From Fibrobacter sp. (lineage in GTDB: Bacteria; Fibrobacterota; Fibrobacteria; Fibrobacterales; Fibrobacteraceae), in the NCBI GenBank assembly GCA_017412605.1, contig JAFPWY010000005.1, positions 1-54,505 of the forward strand: 54,505 nt of DNA. The letters run 5' to 3'. A model generated the notes under the pieces. That model was given only the letters and a program-made list of their open reading frames with translations. It did no database searches and was not told where the DNA came from. The translations under genes and the position numbers were made by a program. The stretch's first letter is position 1. The number at the start of each line of letters is the position of its first letter. This document shows, one piece after another, positions 1-8,566 of this stretch.

Positions 1-1
1 C

Positions 2-877
2 AAGATTCTCGCTCCGTTCCTCCCGCTCCTCGCCGAAGAAATCTACCAGATTCTCGTTCGCGAAGTCGATGCCAACGCTCCGGTGAGCGTGCACCTCTGC
101 GAATTCCCGAGCGCCGACAAGTCCCTCATGGACGAAAAGCTTGTGGAACGCATCGCCATGGTGCGTGGCATGGTTGAAATGGGCCGTGTGATTCGTGCTA
201 CGAACAACGTAAAGAACCGTATGCCGATTGCCAGCATGACGGTCGTTGCTCACGGTAACGAAGAAAAGAATGTCGCCGAGACCATGAAGGACTTGATCCT
301 CGAAGAACTCAACGTTCGCGAAATGAAGTTCCTCGAAGACGAAACCAAGCTCGTGCAGCTTTCCGCCAAGCCGAACTTCCTCGCCATCAAGGCGAAGGGC
401 CCGGATTACGCGAAGAACATGAAGGTGATTTCCGCTAAGCTCAACAGCCTTACGGTTGACGAAATCAAGGCTCTCCAGGCTGGCGAAACCATCAAGTTCG
501 ACTTCGGTGAAGTTGGTGCTGACTGCTTGATGCTCAACCGCATCGTGGCTGATGGCATGGCTGTGGAAGCTAACCAGCACTTCACCGTGGCTCTGGACTT
601 GAAGATCACGGACGAACTCCGCCGCGCCTGCGTGGCCCGCGAACTCGTGAACCGCATCCAGAACCGCCGTAAGGATCAGAACTACGCCATCACCGACAAG
701 ATCGAAGTGACGCTGTTCTCTGCAAGTGAGGTCTTCAAGCAGGCCGTTGCCGAAAACGAAGCCTACATCGCTGGCGAAACTCAGGCTGTGAAGATTGCCT
801 GGGCGGCCGCTGCCGATGGCCTCGAAGCCAACGACGCCGACGGCGAGGCATTCAGCTTCACGACGGTGAAAGCGTAA
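2..877 (+). CDS. ileS: Isoleucyl-tRNA synthetase, C-terminal part (5' end outside window)
   Basis: The open frame enters from the left edge and ends at TAA 875-877, so only about 291 C-terminal residues are visible. The first residues, LAPFLPLLAEEIYQ, are the usual end of the catalytic body of IleS. The following SVHLCEFP segment and the helical stretch with RATNNVKNRMPI belong to the anticodon-binding and C-terminal region of the longer, eukaryote-like IleS type. The enzyme charges tRNA-Ile in the cytoplasm. The HIGH and KMSKS motifs would lie upstream of the window. A strong hairpin terminator follows at 919-952. The visible part shows no damage. ValS or LeuS are less likely because the SVHL..P pattern is characteristic of IleS. 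Confidence 0.9.
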   Translation, partial: KILAPFLPLLAEEIYQILVREVDANAPVSVHLCEFPSADKSLMDEKLVERIAMVRGMVEMGRVIRATNNVKNRMPIASMTVVAHGNEEKNVAETMKDLILEELNVREMKFLEDETKLVQLSAKPNFLAIKAKGPDYAKNMKVISAKLNSLTVDEIKALQAGETIKFDFGEVGADCLMLNRIVADGMAVEANQHFTVALDLKITDELRRACVARELVNRIQNRRKDQNYAITDKIEVTLFSASEVFKQAVAENEAYIAGETQAVKIAWAAAADGLEANDADGEAFSFTTVKA

Positions 878-918
878 CCTAGCGTGTCATTGCTCTGTGA
901 GCAATCTCAAAAACATTT

Positions 919-952
919 ATCCCCGGAATCTAAAATTCCGGGGATATTTTAT
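919..952 (+). terminator. Rho-independent terminator of ileS
   Basis: A perfect 11-bp stem (919-929 with 935-945, ATCCCCGGAAT and its complement) has a 5-nt loop CTAAA and is followed by an AT-rich run with several T residues. It lies 42 bases past the ileS stop and just before the next start codon. Confidence 0.85.
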
Positions 953-967
953 ATATATTCATATACA

Positions 968-1504
968 ATGAAGTTTGTTAGGAACCTGATTCTTGCATTA
1001 GCCTTGTTCTTGCCGGGTTATTCCTTGGCAGAAGAGGATTCGGTTTACACGCATAAGGAAAAAGCCTCAGATTATATACCACTGCCTCTTGGGTTAGAGG
1101 TGGGTGGCGGAAATATGTTCGTAGCTGGGCTGGAGTGGTGGATTTTGCCTACTACGTTAATCGATGCGCAAGAACGTCCCCAGGGTATAGACGGTCTGTG
1201 GGTGCCGAAATATGCGTTCGTGTGGTCCATTCGCACTAGATATGTTTATGACTTCACCGACCATGAACATGGAATTTTACTTTATCCAAATATTCAGGGC
1301 CTATTTATCATTTTGGCGGGCGCTGCTGTAGGTCCCCAAGTGGGTTGGTTTTCTTCAACAGGATTCGACTATGGCGCTTCAGTCCGTTTTGACTTGCTGT
1401 GTTTTCTGAATATTGAAGTTGGTTATTTTTCCAAAAAAGAAAATGTATTTATGAACATCATATTTACGATGTCAGGCCCAAGAACGTTAATGTTCGATCC
1501 TTAA
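968..1504 (+). CDS. Small secreted protein, possible outer-membrane protein, unknown function
   Basis: I do not recognise a family. The 178-residue product begins MKFVRNLILALALFLPGYSLA, a clear Sec signal peptide with likely cleavage near residue 21. I chose ATG 968 because the longer open frame runs back through the ileS terminator and lacks a signal peptide. The mature part is rich in Gly and aromatic residues in alternating patterns (for example LEVGGGNMFVAGLEWW), as in small outer-membrane beta-barrels, and it ends in a hydrophobic-then-polar tail. It stands alone between the ileS terminator and a lipoprotein gene on the same strand. A periplasmic soluble protein is the alternative. Confidence 0.55.
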   Translation: MKFVRNLILALALFLPGYSLAEEDSVYTHKEKASDYIPLPLGLEVGGGNMFVAGLEWWILPTTLIDAQERPQGIDGLWVPKYAFVWSIRTRYVYDFTDHEHGILLYPNIQGLFIILAGAAVGPQVGWFSSTGFDYGASVRFDLLCFLNIEVGYFSKKENVFMNIIFTMSGPRTLMFDP

Positions 1505-1589
1505 TATTTGATTTCGTTTTTATACATTCACAGCTTATTTGGCTATTTCTATAATTGTGCGCAAAAATCCACACAAGGAATGGGCTTTT

Positions 1590-2162
1590 ATGAATAAAAG
1601 GTTTTTGAACGTCGGTGCTGCATTATCTGTGTTCCTGCTTGCTAGTTGCTTTTTTGTGGGCTGTGGAGACGATGGCTCGTCGGCCTCTAATGTAGATGAT
1701 GCTGTTTCAAGTTCTTCGTCTGTAGAAAACCTTTCGTTATCGGGTGAAGCTCTTTCTTCGTCAGATGCTCTGTCTGGCCCTTCTTCTGCAGATGCTTTGG
1801 CTGGCCCCTCTTCGGCGGAGTCTTCTTCGTCGGCTGTAGAAAGTTCCGCTGCCGTAACGAAACCGTCTCAGTTGTGCAAGATTAACATGGTGACACAAAC
1901 GGGTTTTCCAAACGTTGCCGTTATTTCAGCTTTTACATCAATTTGTTTGCCTTTGGAAAACTGCGACACTTCCGCCGTGAATACGGGTTATGATCGCTGC
2001 TATGAAGGGCTCGCAACTGAAGAAGGCTGCTATTCTTCGATGAATGCAGAAGTAGTTGAGTCTTGTGACGACGTTAGTGATGAACCGGCGTGTGAAATAC
2101 CCAATGGCCCCGTTTATATAAAGGGAAGGTTCAAAGCGGACTGCTCTGACATCTTGCGCTGA
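1590..2162 (+). CDS. Lipoprotein with Ser-rich linker, unknown function
   Basis: The 190-residue product starts at ATG 1590, preceded by AAGGAA at 1575-1580; the upstream part of the frame has no signal sequence. A hydrophobic leader ends in LASC (Cys20), with a second candidate VGC at Cys25, so it is probably a lipoprotein. Residues about 30-90 are a low-complexity Ser/Ala linker of the kind common in Fibrobacter surface lipoproteins. The C-terminal 95 residues contain at least nine cysteines (for example LCKINMV, ICLPLENCD, DRCYEG), which suggests a small disulfide-bonded domain held away from the membrane. It converges with the minus-strand DUF4153 gene only 16 bases later. Function unknown. 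Confidence 0.7.
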   Translation: MNKRFLNVGAALSVFLLASCFFVGCGDDGSSASNVDDAVSSSSSVENLSLSGEALSSSDALSGPSSADALAGPSSAESSSSAVESSAAVTKPSQLCKINMVTQTGFPNVAVISAFTSICLPLENCDTSAVNTGYDRCYEGLATEEGCYSSMNAEVVESCDDVSDEPACEIPNGPVYIKGRFKADCSDILR

Positions 2163-2178
2163 TTCTTCTTGTAGCGTT

Positions 2179-3846
2179 TTACTGGAAAAGTATTCCGCTG
2201 CAATGGAAGATAATGTTTTTTCTTGAGCGATTCAGGCGGAGTTCCGTAATGGCGATGCTTGCGGAATCGGTTTGAGCGAGGAACGGCGGCAACATTTTGT
2301 GGCCTGCTTCTTGCATCTCTTCTAGTTGCTTGAGCGGGAGCGTGAACCGAGCCAGTTCGGTGGAATCGGTTGAATTATAAATCGGGAATGTGATTGTGCT
2401 GTCGTCTAGAAGGATGTTCCGTCCGAAATAGTCGTTTATGTTCACGAAACTTGCCTTGCTGCGGCCTTTGGGGATGTCTACGGGACTGTCCTTGAAATAG
2501 AGGGTGACTTGGAACTTGCTTTTGCTGGAGTCTCCGCTCAGGAGTGGTGCCTGTGCCGAGTCTTGGGGAATGTGGATGGATGTATTTATGCGCTGACTTG
2601 TTGTAGGTTGGCTTATTGCGTGGCTTGTCGGTGCGGCCTTCGCGGGCATGGCGATGGTGGGCTTGATGTTCAATTCCGCCTGGGGCAGGAGCTTGGCGAT
2701 GTTGTTGAAATTCTGGGGCCCGACGGCGGATATGAGGAAAAGGCTACAGAAGGTGATGACCATCCAGCGTAGACATTTTCGCGGTTTGAACAGAATGAGT
2801 ACAGTGGCGATAATGCACCACAGACAGTAAAGGAGCGCATAGAGGTGGAGAAGCTGGTCTCTTGTGGAAAAAAGATTGGAGATTGCGTCTATGGCGAATG
2901 CCACCAGTAACGGGATGATGGCGATGGGCAGAATTCTGAAAGCGAGCTTTGAAAATTTGCTTGGACTTGATGTATGGATCGGATAAAGTATGACTGCCAG
3001 GGCGATGGCACTGGTGATGGCACTTGCCGCAAATAGCGATGTTCTTACCATGCCCGGATGGAAGAATATTGACTTGACGATGTAGCCGTACATGACAAGG
3101 ATGAACAGGCTTACCATGGGCGTCATGATGTACTTGGCTGTTGCATTGGCGATTTTGCCGAGGGAATATTTTTCTTTTCTGTATTCCGTGCGGGGGAGCG
3201 AACCCATTGTCAGGAGCGGGACGATGAAGAACTGCCCGAACAGCATGATGTTGGTGAACAGAGTTGAATACGAGAATTTAATTCCGAACAGGTTGAAGAT
3301 GCAGAGGAGCAGCCCGCATAGGGCTCCGCTCAGGGCGAAGACGACGATAAGGGAGGTGATGGTTCCCTTGATCAGATCGCTTGTGAAGCACCAGATGTCC
3401 AAATCGTTCTTGCGCTTGATGAACGGCGCTATGAGCGGGGTTGCCAGGACGGTCAGATACGGGGCAACAATACCGAGGGTATTGGGCGTTTTGCCGTAGA
3501 AGAGAATGAGTATGGCGCACAGGATTCCCCAAATGGCCGCTGTGACTGCCTGCGTAATCCACTGGATTCGCGGGAGGTGGAAACGCTTGCCGAGACGTGC
3601 AGAACCATAATTCTCGTAGAGCAGGGAGATGTTGAACGAAAGTGCCATCGCTCCTATGGGGTAGAAGCAGAAGCACTGTCCGATAGGATTTGTTCCGTCT
3701 ATTATTCCGTTGAGGAGCTTTTCGTCGATGGAATGGATGACAATGAAGGAGATGGTCGCGAATGCGGCGAAGCATACGGCTAGCGGAAAACGTCTGAAGA
3801 CGTTGGCGATGCGGTCTTGGTAATTCTTTATTTTTTGTAAGACCAT
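2179..3846 (-). CDS. DUF4153-type polytopic membrane protein
   Basis: The 555-residue protein has roughly ten hydrophobic segments over residues 20-385. It starts with the pattern of DUF4153 proteins: a short basic cytoplasmic start, then FRRFPLAVCFAAFATISFIVI. The segment with YIMTPMVSLFILVMYGYI also matches that family. Residues from about 390 to the end are soluble and rich in Ser, Thr and Asp, probably a periplasmic domain (LYFKDSPVDIPKGR, NDYFGRNILLDDSTI). DUF4153 has no established biochemical role, so none is assigned. The gene lies 31 bases downstream of the MBL-fold lipoprotein gene on the same strand and is probably cotranscribed with it. Family assignment is from remembered pattern, not a search. 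Confidence 0.65.
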   Translation of the reverse strand: MVLQKIKNYQDRIANVFRRFPLAVCFAAFATISFIVIHSIDEKLLNGIIDGTNPIGQCFCFYPIGAMALSFNISLLYENYGSARLGKRFHLPRIQWITQAVTAAIWGILCAILILFYGKTPNTLGIVAPYLTVLATPLIAPFIKRKNDLDIWCFTSDLIKGTITSLIVVFALSGALCGLLLCIFNLFGIKFSYSTLFTNIMLFGQFFIVPLLTMGSLPRTEYRKEKYSLGKIANATAKYIMTPMVSLFILVMYGYIVKSIFFHPGMVRTSLFAASAITSAIALAVILYPIHTSSPSKFSKLAFRILPIAIIPLLVAFAIDAISNLFSTRDQLLHLYALLYCLWCIIATVLILFKPRKCLRWMVITFCSLFLISAVGPQNFNNIAKLLPQAELNIKPTIAMPAKAAPTSHAISQPTTSQRINTSIHIPQDSAQAPLLSGDSSKSKFQVTLYFKDSPVDIPKGRSKASFVNINDYFGRNILLDDSTITFPIYNSTDSTELARFTLPLKQLEEMQEAGHKMLPPFLAQTDSASIAITELRLNRSRKNIIFHCSGILFQ

Positions 3847-3877
3847 TCGTTTCTCGGTATTGTGAAAAAAGGAGCTG

Positions 3878-4795
3878 TTATTCCGCGAATCCCGGAGGGG
3901 GCAGGTGCATGCCGGCCATCAGGAGCTTGTTGTCGCGGGCGTATTGCATGATGCGCCCCCGGCTCTCGGCGGATTTAGGCTTGTCCATGTCGTAGTTGGA
4001 GTTGATTTCGGGGTGGTCCTTCTGCAGGGCGTAACCGTGCATCAGGTCGCCGACGATAATCAGGTTTGCAAGCTGGAAGGCGGTGTGGCCAGGCGTATGT
4101 CCGACGGCGTCCATCGCGAGCACTCCGTGGGGGAGCGTGTCGCCGAATGCGAACAGGTGCAGGCTATCCTTGTAGAGTGCCATGATGCCTTTTTGCAAGT
4201 CGTTTTTCGGGATGTCGTTCATCCAAGCGTCGTATTCCACTTTGCCCGCATAGACGGCGGCGTTCTTGAAGACCTTCACGTCGTTGCCTGCATCGTCCTT
4301 CACGACAAGGCCCGCAATGTGGTCCACATGGAAATGCGTCAGGTAAACAAGCCCGATGCTGTCGGGGTTCACGCCGAGAGCGGCGAGGCGGTTCATGAGT
4401 TGCCCGCCGAAAGCTCCGAGGCCTGCATCAAACAATATATACTGATTGTCAATTTTCACGAGGAACGTGCTCACGCTGGCCGGGATGCCGTCGGGCATGT
4501 TCAGGCTGTTGTAGAGCGAGTCGCTCGCATCGCTGAAGAGGCTCCGCGGGTTCAGTTTTTCGCCCTCGTTGTCCTGGATCCATGTGACGCTCGCCCCGTT
4601 CGCGAGGGTTATGGTTTTCGTGCCTTCGACCTGTGCGACCGTTTCTGCGGGCGTGGCGGTCTCTGTCGGGGCTGCTTGGGCGGCGGGTTCTTCTGCCTTG
4701 TTTTCGTTGGCTGCTTTTTTGGTGTCGCTACATCCGGTGACGGAGAACGAGAGCATGAGCGCCGTGGCGCAGAGCGTTCCGAAAATCTTGTTCAT
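3878..4795 (-). CDS. MBL-fold metallo-hydrolase lipoprotein
   Basis: The 305-residue protein has a lipoprotein leader ending VTGC (Cys22) and an Ala/Glu/Pro-rich linker to about residue 58. A metallo-beta-lactamase fold follows: LFDAGLG (121-127), the zinc-binding HFHVDH (154-159), then GHTPGH and IVGDLMH downstream. The order and spacing resemble lactonase-like or glyoxalase II-like hydrolases of the MBL superfamily, which use two metal ions. The substrate cannot be read from sequence. The leader places it in the periplasm or outer membrane. It is the first gene of a two-gene minus-strand unit with the DUF4153 protein. Confidence 0.85.
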   Translation of the reverse strand: MNKIFGTLCATALMLSFSVTGCSDTKKAANENKAEEPAAQAAPTETATPAETVAQVEGTKTITLANGASVTWIQDNEGEKLNPRSLFSDASDSLYNSLNMPDGIPASVSTFLVKIDNQYILFDAGLGAFGGQLMNRLAALGVNPDSIGLVYLTHFHVDHIAGLVVKDDAGNDVKVFKNAAVYAGKVEYDAWMNDIPKNDLQKGIMALYKDSLHLFAFGDTLPHGVLAMDAVGHTPGHTAFQLANLIIVGDLMHGYALQKDHPEINSNYDMDKPKSAESRGRIMQYARDNKLLMAGMHLPPPGFAE

Positions 4796-4885
4796 GGGGC
4801 GAACTCCTTTTTAAAGGGGGAATGTCAGAAAAATAATAAGAAAAAGTCTTTCCCTTCTGTGGAAGATGTATCTATCTTTTAAGGT

Positions 4886-5698
4886 ATGAGCGAAAATCTT
4901 GTACAGACAGTCTGCACGAACGGATTTGAGATGGAATATGCCCGTTTTGGTACGGGCGCAAGGCCAATGGTCATTATCCCGGGGCTTGCTATCAAGAGCG
5001 TGATGAAGTCTGCGGCATCTTTGCAAGTGCCGTACAAGATATTTACCGAGGATTATACGCTCTACTTTTTTGATCGGCGCAAGGATGCTGAACTCGGATA
5101 CTCCCTCGAAGATATGGCTCGCGACCAGGTGCTTGCCCTGCAGGCGCTTGGCTTGACGGATGTTGCTTTGTACGGCGTTTCGCAGGGTGGCATGGTGGCG
5201 CAGCATATTGCCGCGAACCATCCAGAACTTGTTTGGAAGCTTGTGCTCGGCTGTTCGACATCGAAAGCGGAACCTGAACAACTTGAAGTTATTGGCAACT
5301 GGACCCGCCTTGCCCGCGCCCACGACCGCGAAGGCCTTGTGGATGCGTTCATTCGCGACTGCTTTTCGGTGAAGTTCGCCGAACGTTATGGCCGGGCTCT
5401 TCGCGCCATGTACAGGGACGTTTCCGAGGCCGAGATGGACCGCTTCGCCATCTTTTCGCATGAATGTGATTCTGTGGATACCCGCGAGGACCTCGGCAAA
5501 ATCAAGTGCCCGGTGCTCGTGCTTGCCGCAAGCGACGACCGCGTGGTTTTGCCCGTTGCCTCCGAGAAGATTGTGGAGCGTCTGAAAGCCGCCGGTATTC
5601 CCTACGAGTTCCAGATGTTCGAAGGATTCGGCCACGCCGCCTTCGACGAACTCAAGGAATACAAGTCCCGCATCTACGAATTCCTCCAGAAGCCCTAA
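4886..5698 (+). CDS. Alpha/beta hydrolase
   Basis: A cytoplasmic protein of 270 residues with the full alpha/beta-hydrolase layout. The oxyanion region is IIPGLAI. The nucleophile elbow is GVSQGG with Ser99. The acid lies in LAASDDR (Asp217 or Asp218), and the catalytic His is in GFGHAAF (His250). The family includes 3-oxoadipate enol-lactonase-like and proline iminopeptidase-like enzymes; nothing here fixes the substrate. It is divergent from the MBL lipoprotein gene, with about 90 bases between the starts. No strong Shine-Dalgarno sequence is visible before ATG 4886, but this start fits the usual domain beginning. Confidence 0.85.
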   Translation: MSENLVQTVCTNGFEMEYARFGTGARPMVIIPGLAIKSVMKSAASLQVPYKIFTEDYTLYFFDRRKDAELGYSLEDMARDQVLALQALGLTDVALYGVSQGGMVAQHIAANHPELVWKLVLGCSTSKAEPEQLEVIGNWTRLARAHDREGLVDAFIRDCFSVKFAERYGRALRAMYRDVSEAEMDRFAIFSHECDSVDTREDLGKIKCPVLVLAASDDRVVLPVASEKIVERLKAAGIPYEFQMFEGFGHAAFDELKEYKSRIYEFLQKP

Positions 5699-5732
5699 CC
5701 TGCTTCGACCTTCCAAAAATATTTCAAAAAAT

Positions 5733-5774
5733 GTACAACGGGGCCCGTGTGGGCTTTGTACCCCCGATCTGGGG
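5733..5774 (+). terminator. Possible weak terminator hairpins after the hydrolase gene
   Basis: GTACAA (5733-5738) pairs with TTGTAC (5756-5761), with GCCC/GGGC pairing inside; a second small CCCC/GGGG hairpin follows up to 5774. No clean U tract follows, so termination is uncertain. The remaining bases to 5854 form the nfnA leader, in which I see no Shine-Dalgarno sequence directly before the ATG. Confidence 0.3.
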
Positions 5775-5854
5775 CCTTCAATGCCTTTTTGGAGCGTCTT
5801 TTTACATAAGTTTCGCTTTCGGGCGGCGACCCATTTATTTAAATTTGTGCCACT

Positions 5855-6742
5855 ATGGCAAAAATTCTCTTTAAAAAACAGTTATCTCCTGCGGTATTCC
5901 AATTCCGCGTCGAGGCCCCGCTGATCGCTCAAGAGCGTAAGGCCGGCCAGTTCATCATCCTCCAGACGAACAAGGACAACGGCGAACGCGTGCCTCTCAC
6001 CATCGCCGATGCCGACACGACTGAAGGCTCTATCACCCTGATTTTCCAGACCGTCGGTAAGACCACCACCGAACTCTCCAAGTTCGAAGTCGGTGACGAT
6101 ATCCCGGTGCTCGTGGGCCCGCTCGGTTCCCCGACCCACATCGAGAATTTTGGCCACGTGGTTTGCGTGTGCGGTGGCGTGGGCATTGCCCCGATGCACC
6201 CGATTGTCCAGGCCATGAAGAAGGCCGGCAACAAGGTCACCATCATCATGGGTGCCCGTAACGAAAGCCTCTTCCTCATGAAGGAAGAAATGACCGCCCT
6301 CGCCGACGAAATCATTTTCATGACCGACGACGGTTCTTACGGCCGCAAGGGTCTCGTGACCGAACCGCTGAAGGAACTCTGCGAAGACACGAAGGGCAAG
6401 CCGGACATGGTGCTCGCCATCGGTCCTCCGATCATGATGAAGTTCTGCGCCCTCACCACCAAGCCCTACGGCGTGAAGACCGTCGTGAGCCTCAACAGCA
6501 TCATGGTGGACGGGACTGGCATGTGTGGTGGCTGCCGCGTGACGATCGGTGGCAAGACGAAGTTCGTCTGCGTCGATGGCCCGGAATTCGACGGCCACGA
6601 AGTTGACTGGAACAACATGCTCCAGCGCATGGGCGCCTTCAAGCCCCAGGAACAGGAAGCCTTGCACCGCTTCGGTGCCAACGACGGCCACAAGTGCAAC
6701 ATTGATAAGATGGCTGACGCAAAGGCCAAGGAGAGCAAGTAA
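5855..6742 (+). CDS. nfnA: NADH-dependent reduced ferredoxin:NADP+ oxidoreductase, small subunit (NfnA/NfnS)
   Basis: The 295-residue protein belongs to the sulfide/dihydroorotate dehydrogenase-like FAD/NAD-binding family. RVPLTIAD (45-52) is the flavin-binding motif and GGVGIAPM (107-114) the nucleotide-binding motif. The C-terminal [2Fe-2S] site is MCGGCRVT with FVCVDG, giving Cys224, Cys227 and Cys239. The family is known to use three Cys and one Asp for this cluster; Asp219 is well placed. NfnAB couples NADH, NADPH and ferredoxin by flavin-based electron bifurcation in anaerobes. The stop overlaps the nfnB start by one base (TAATG at 6740-6744), so the two are translationally coupled. The neighbouring nfnB makes this call stronger than a pyrK-like alternative. 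Confidence 0.88.
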   Translation: MAKILFKKQLSPAVFQFRVEAPLIAQERKAGQFIILQTNKDNGERVPLTIADADTTEGSITLIFQTVGKTTTELSKFEVGDDIPVLVGPLGSPTHIENFGHVVCVCGGVGIAPMHPIVQAMKKAGNKVTIIMGARNESLFLMKEEMTALADEIIFMTDDGSYGRKGLVTEPLKELCEDTKGKPDMVLAIGPPIMMKFCALTTKPYGVKTVVSLNSIMVDGTGMCGGCRVTIGGKTKFVCVDGPEFDGHEVDWNNMLQRMGAFKPQEQEALHRFGANDGHKCNIDKMADAKAKESK

Positions 6743-8241
6743 TGTCTGAACATTTGACTCGTGAACAGTTGGACGCCGCCGCCAAGGTGGAACTTGAAAA
6801 GATCAGGGCTCTTCCGCAGCCGCTCAAGCCCAAGGACAAGACTGCTATTCCGGCCCAGCCGATGCCGCAGCTCGAACCGAGCTACCGCGCCCGCGTGATG
6901 GAAGAAGTGGCTCAGGGTTACACCGAAGCCCAGGCCATCGTGGAAGCCAACCGCTGCCTCGCTTGTAAGAAGCCGTTCTGCGTCGAAAGCTGCCCGGTGC
7001 ACATCGACATCCCGGCCTTCATCGCGAAGATTGCCGAAGGTGACTTCAAGGCCGCTATCGCCAAGATTAAGGAAACGAGCTTGCTCCCGGCTATCTGCGG
7101 CCGTGTTTGCCCGCAGGAACGCCAGTGCCAGATGAACTGCACCATGGGCAAGATGCACAAGGACGTGAACCAGGCTGTGGCTATCGGCCGTCTGGAACGC
7201 TTTGCTGCTGACTACGAACGCAACAACGGTGGTGCTTCTGTGCCGGCCGTCAAGCCTGCTACCGGCAAGAAGGTGGCTGTGATCGGTTCCGGTCCTGCCG
7301 GTCTGGTTGTCGCTGCCGACGTGCGCCGCGAAGGCCACGACGTGACCATCTTCGAAGCTTTCCACAAGCTCGGCGGTGTGGTCCGCTACGGCATTCCTGA
7401 ATTCCGTCTGCCCAAGAAGATCGTTGACAATGAAATCGAATCTCTCGCTGCCATGGGCGTGAAGTTCGAGACAAATTTTGTCATCGGCCGTACTCGCAAG
7501 CTCAAGGATTTGATTGAAAAGGATGGCTTCGATGCCGTGTTCGTCGGTACCGGTGCTGGCCTCCCGCTCTTCATGAACATCGAAGGTGAAAACCTCGTCG
7601 GTGTGTTCGCCGCTAACGAATACCTGACCCGCGCTAACCTCATGCGCGCCTACGACAAGGAACATGCCGATACCCCGATGTGGCCCGGCAAGAACGTGGT
7701 CGTTCTCGGTGGTGGTAACGTCGCTATGGACGCTGCCCGTATGGCTCTCCGTCTCGGTGCCGAAAAGGTCCGCATCGTTTACCGCCGCAGCATGAACGAA
7801 CTTCCGGCCCGTAAGGAAGAAGTTCTCCATGCCCAGGAAGAGGGTGTCGAATTCTGCGTTCTGCAGAACCCGGCCAAGATTCTTGGCGACGAAGCCGGCC
7901 ACGTGCGCGGCATGCTCGTCGACAAGTACGAACTCGGCGAACCCGATGAAAAGGGCCGTCCGCGTCCGGTCAAGGTCGAAGGTGCAAGCTTCGAAATCGA
8001 ATGCGACACCGTGCTCGTTGCTATCGGTAACGGCTCCAACCCGCTTATCAGCAACACCACGCCGGAACTCTCCGTCGACAAGAAGGGTCACATCCTTCTT
8101 GAAGATGCTGCTGCCAACAAGACCTTCATGGAGAAGGTTTATGCCGGTGGTGACATCGTGCTCGGCGCTGCCACTGTCATCTTGGCAATGGGCGAAGGCC
8201 GCAGAGCAGCTGCGGGAATTAACGAATTCCTGAAGAAGTAA
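6742..8241 (+). CDS. nfnB: NADH-dependent reduced ferredoxin:NADP+ oxidoreductase, large subunit (NfnB/NfnL; often annotated gltA-like)
   Basis: The 499-residue protein has the glutamate synthase small-chain architecture. An N-terminal iron-sulfur region contains RCLACKKPFCVESCP (Cys72, 75, 80, 84) and a second set CGRVCPQERQCQMNC (Cys119, 123, 129, 133). A GSGPAG FAD motif lies at 182-187. A second dinucleotide motif, GGGNVAMDAARMA, with downstream YRRS is typical of NADPH binding. Coupling to nfnA identifies it as the bifurcating Nfn large subunit rather than the small chain of glutamate synthase; no large glutamate synthase subunit is nearby. In a fermenting anaerobe it would balance NADPH, NADH and ferredoxin pools. 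A terminator follows at 8261-8293. Confidence 0.88.
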   Translation: MSEHLTREQLDAAAKVELEKIRALPQPLKPKDKTAIPAQPMPQLEPSYRARVMEEVAQGYTEAQAIVEANRCLACKKPFCVESCPVHIDIPAFIAKIAEGDFKAAIAKIKETSLLPAICGRVCPQERQCQMNCTMGKMHKDVNQAVAIGRLERFAADYERNNGGASVPAVKPATGKKVAVIGSGPAGLVVAADVRREGHDVTIFEAFHKLGGVVRYGIPEFRLPKKIVDNEIESLAAMGVKFETNFVIGRTRKLKDLIEKDGFDAVFVGTGAGLPLFMNIEGENLVGVFAANEYLTRANLMRAYDKEHADTPMWPGKNVVVLGGGNVAMDAARMALRLGAEKVRIVYRRSMNELPARKEEVLHAQEEGVEFCVLQNPAKILGDEAGHVRGMLVDKYELGEPDEKGRPRPVKVEGASFEIECDTVLVAIGNGSNPLISNTTPELSVDKKGHILLEDAAANKTFMEKVYAGGDIVLGAATVILAMGEGRRAAAGINEFLKK

Positions 8242-8260
8242 ACTTCAAATCCTGAATTTG

Positions 8261-8293
8261 AAAAAAAGATGGTCGTTAGGCCATCTTTTTTTT
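8261..8293 (+). terminator. Rho-independent terminator of nfnAB
   Basis: A 12-bp stem (8261-8272 with 8281-8292; AAAAAAAGATGG and its complement) has an 8-nt loop and ends in a run of eight T residues. It lies 20 bases past the nfnB stop. Confidence 0.85.
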
Positions 8294-8566
8294 GTCCTTC
8301 CGTTAACTTTTGTTAACAAATGAGCGGACCGATTAGGCTTGAACTTGTCTGATGGGGTTAGAAAATTTACGTGGGATGGAAAATGCGTTGTACATGTTGA
8401 GATTTTTACCTGTTGTTGTTGTCTTCAGCAACGTGTATTTTTCTTTTTTCAAACGTTTTTTTAGCCCTTTTGTTATTTTTGGATAGCTTGGGTTCTTGGG
8501 CTATTGATGAGGGTACAATAGCTCCTTTTGCCTTTTGCGGAAAAACGTAATTATACGGAGAGCATA
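8294..8566 (+). promoter_or_regulatory. Intergenic leader of the DUF4956-VTC cluster, with a palindrome
   Basis: This 273-base stretch has no gene. It holds the palindrome TTGTTAACAA (8310-8319) with a second GTTAAC at 8302-8307, a possible operator. TACAAT at 8514-8519 could be a -10 element, but no convincing -35 sits 17 bases upstream. CGGAGAG at 8556-8562 is the ribosome binding site for ATG 8567. The rest is T-rich and shows nothing I can name. Confidence 0.35.

Noticed and set aside
6466-8091. Minus-strand open frame of 541 codons opposite nfnAB
   Set aside because: Antisense to two certain enzymes with intact cofactor motifs; the apparent protein has no family features.
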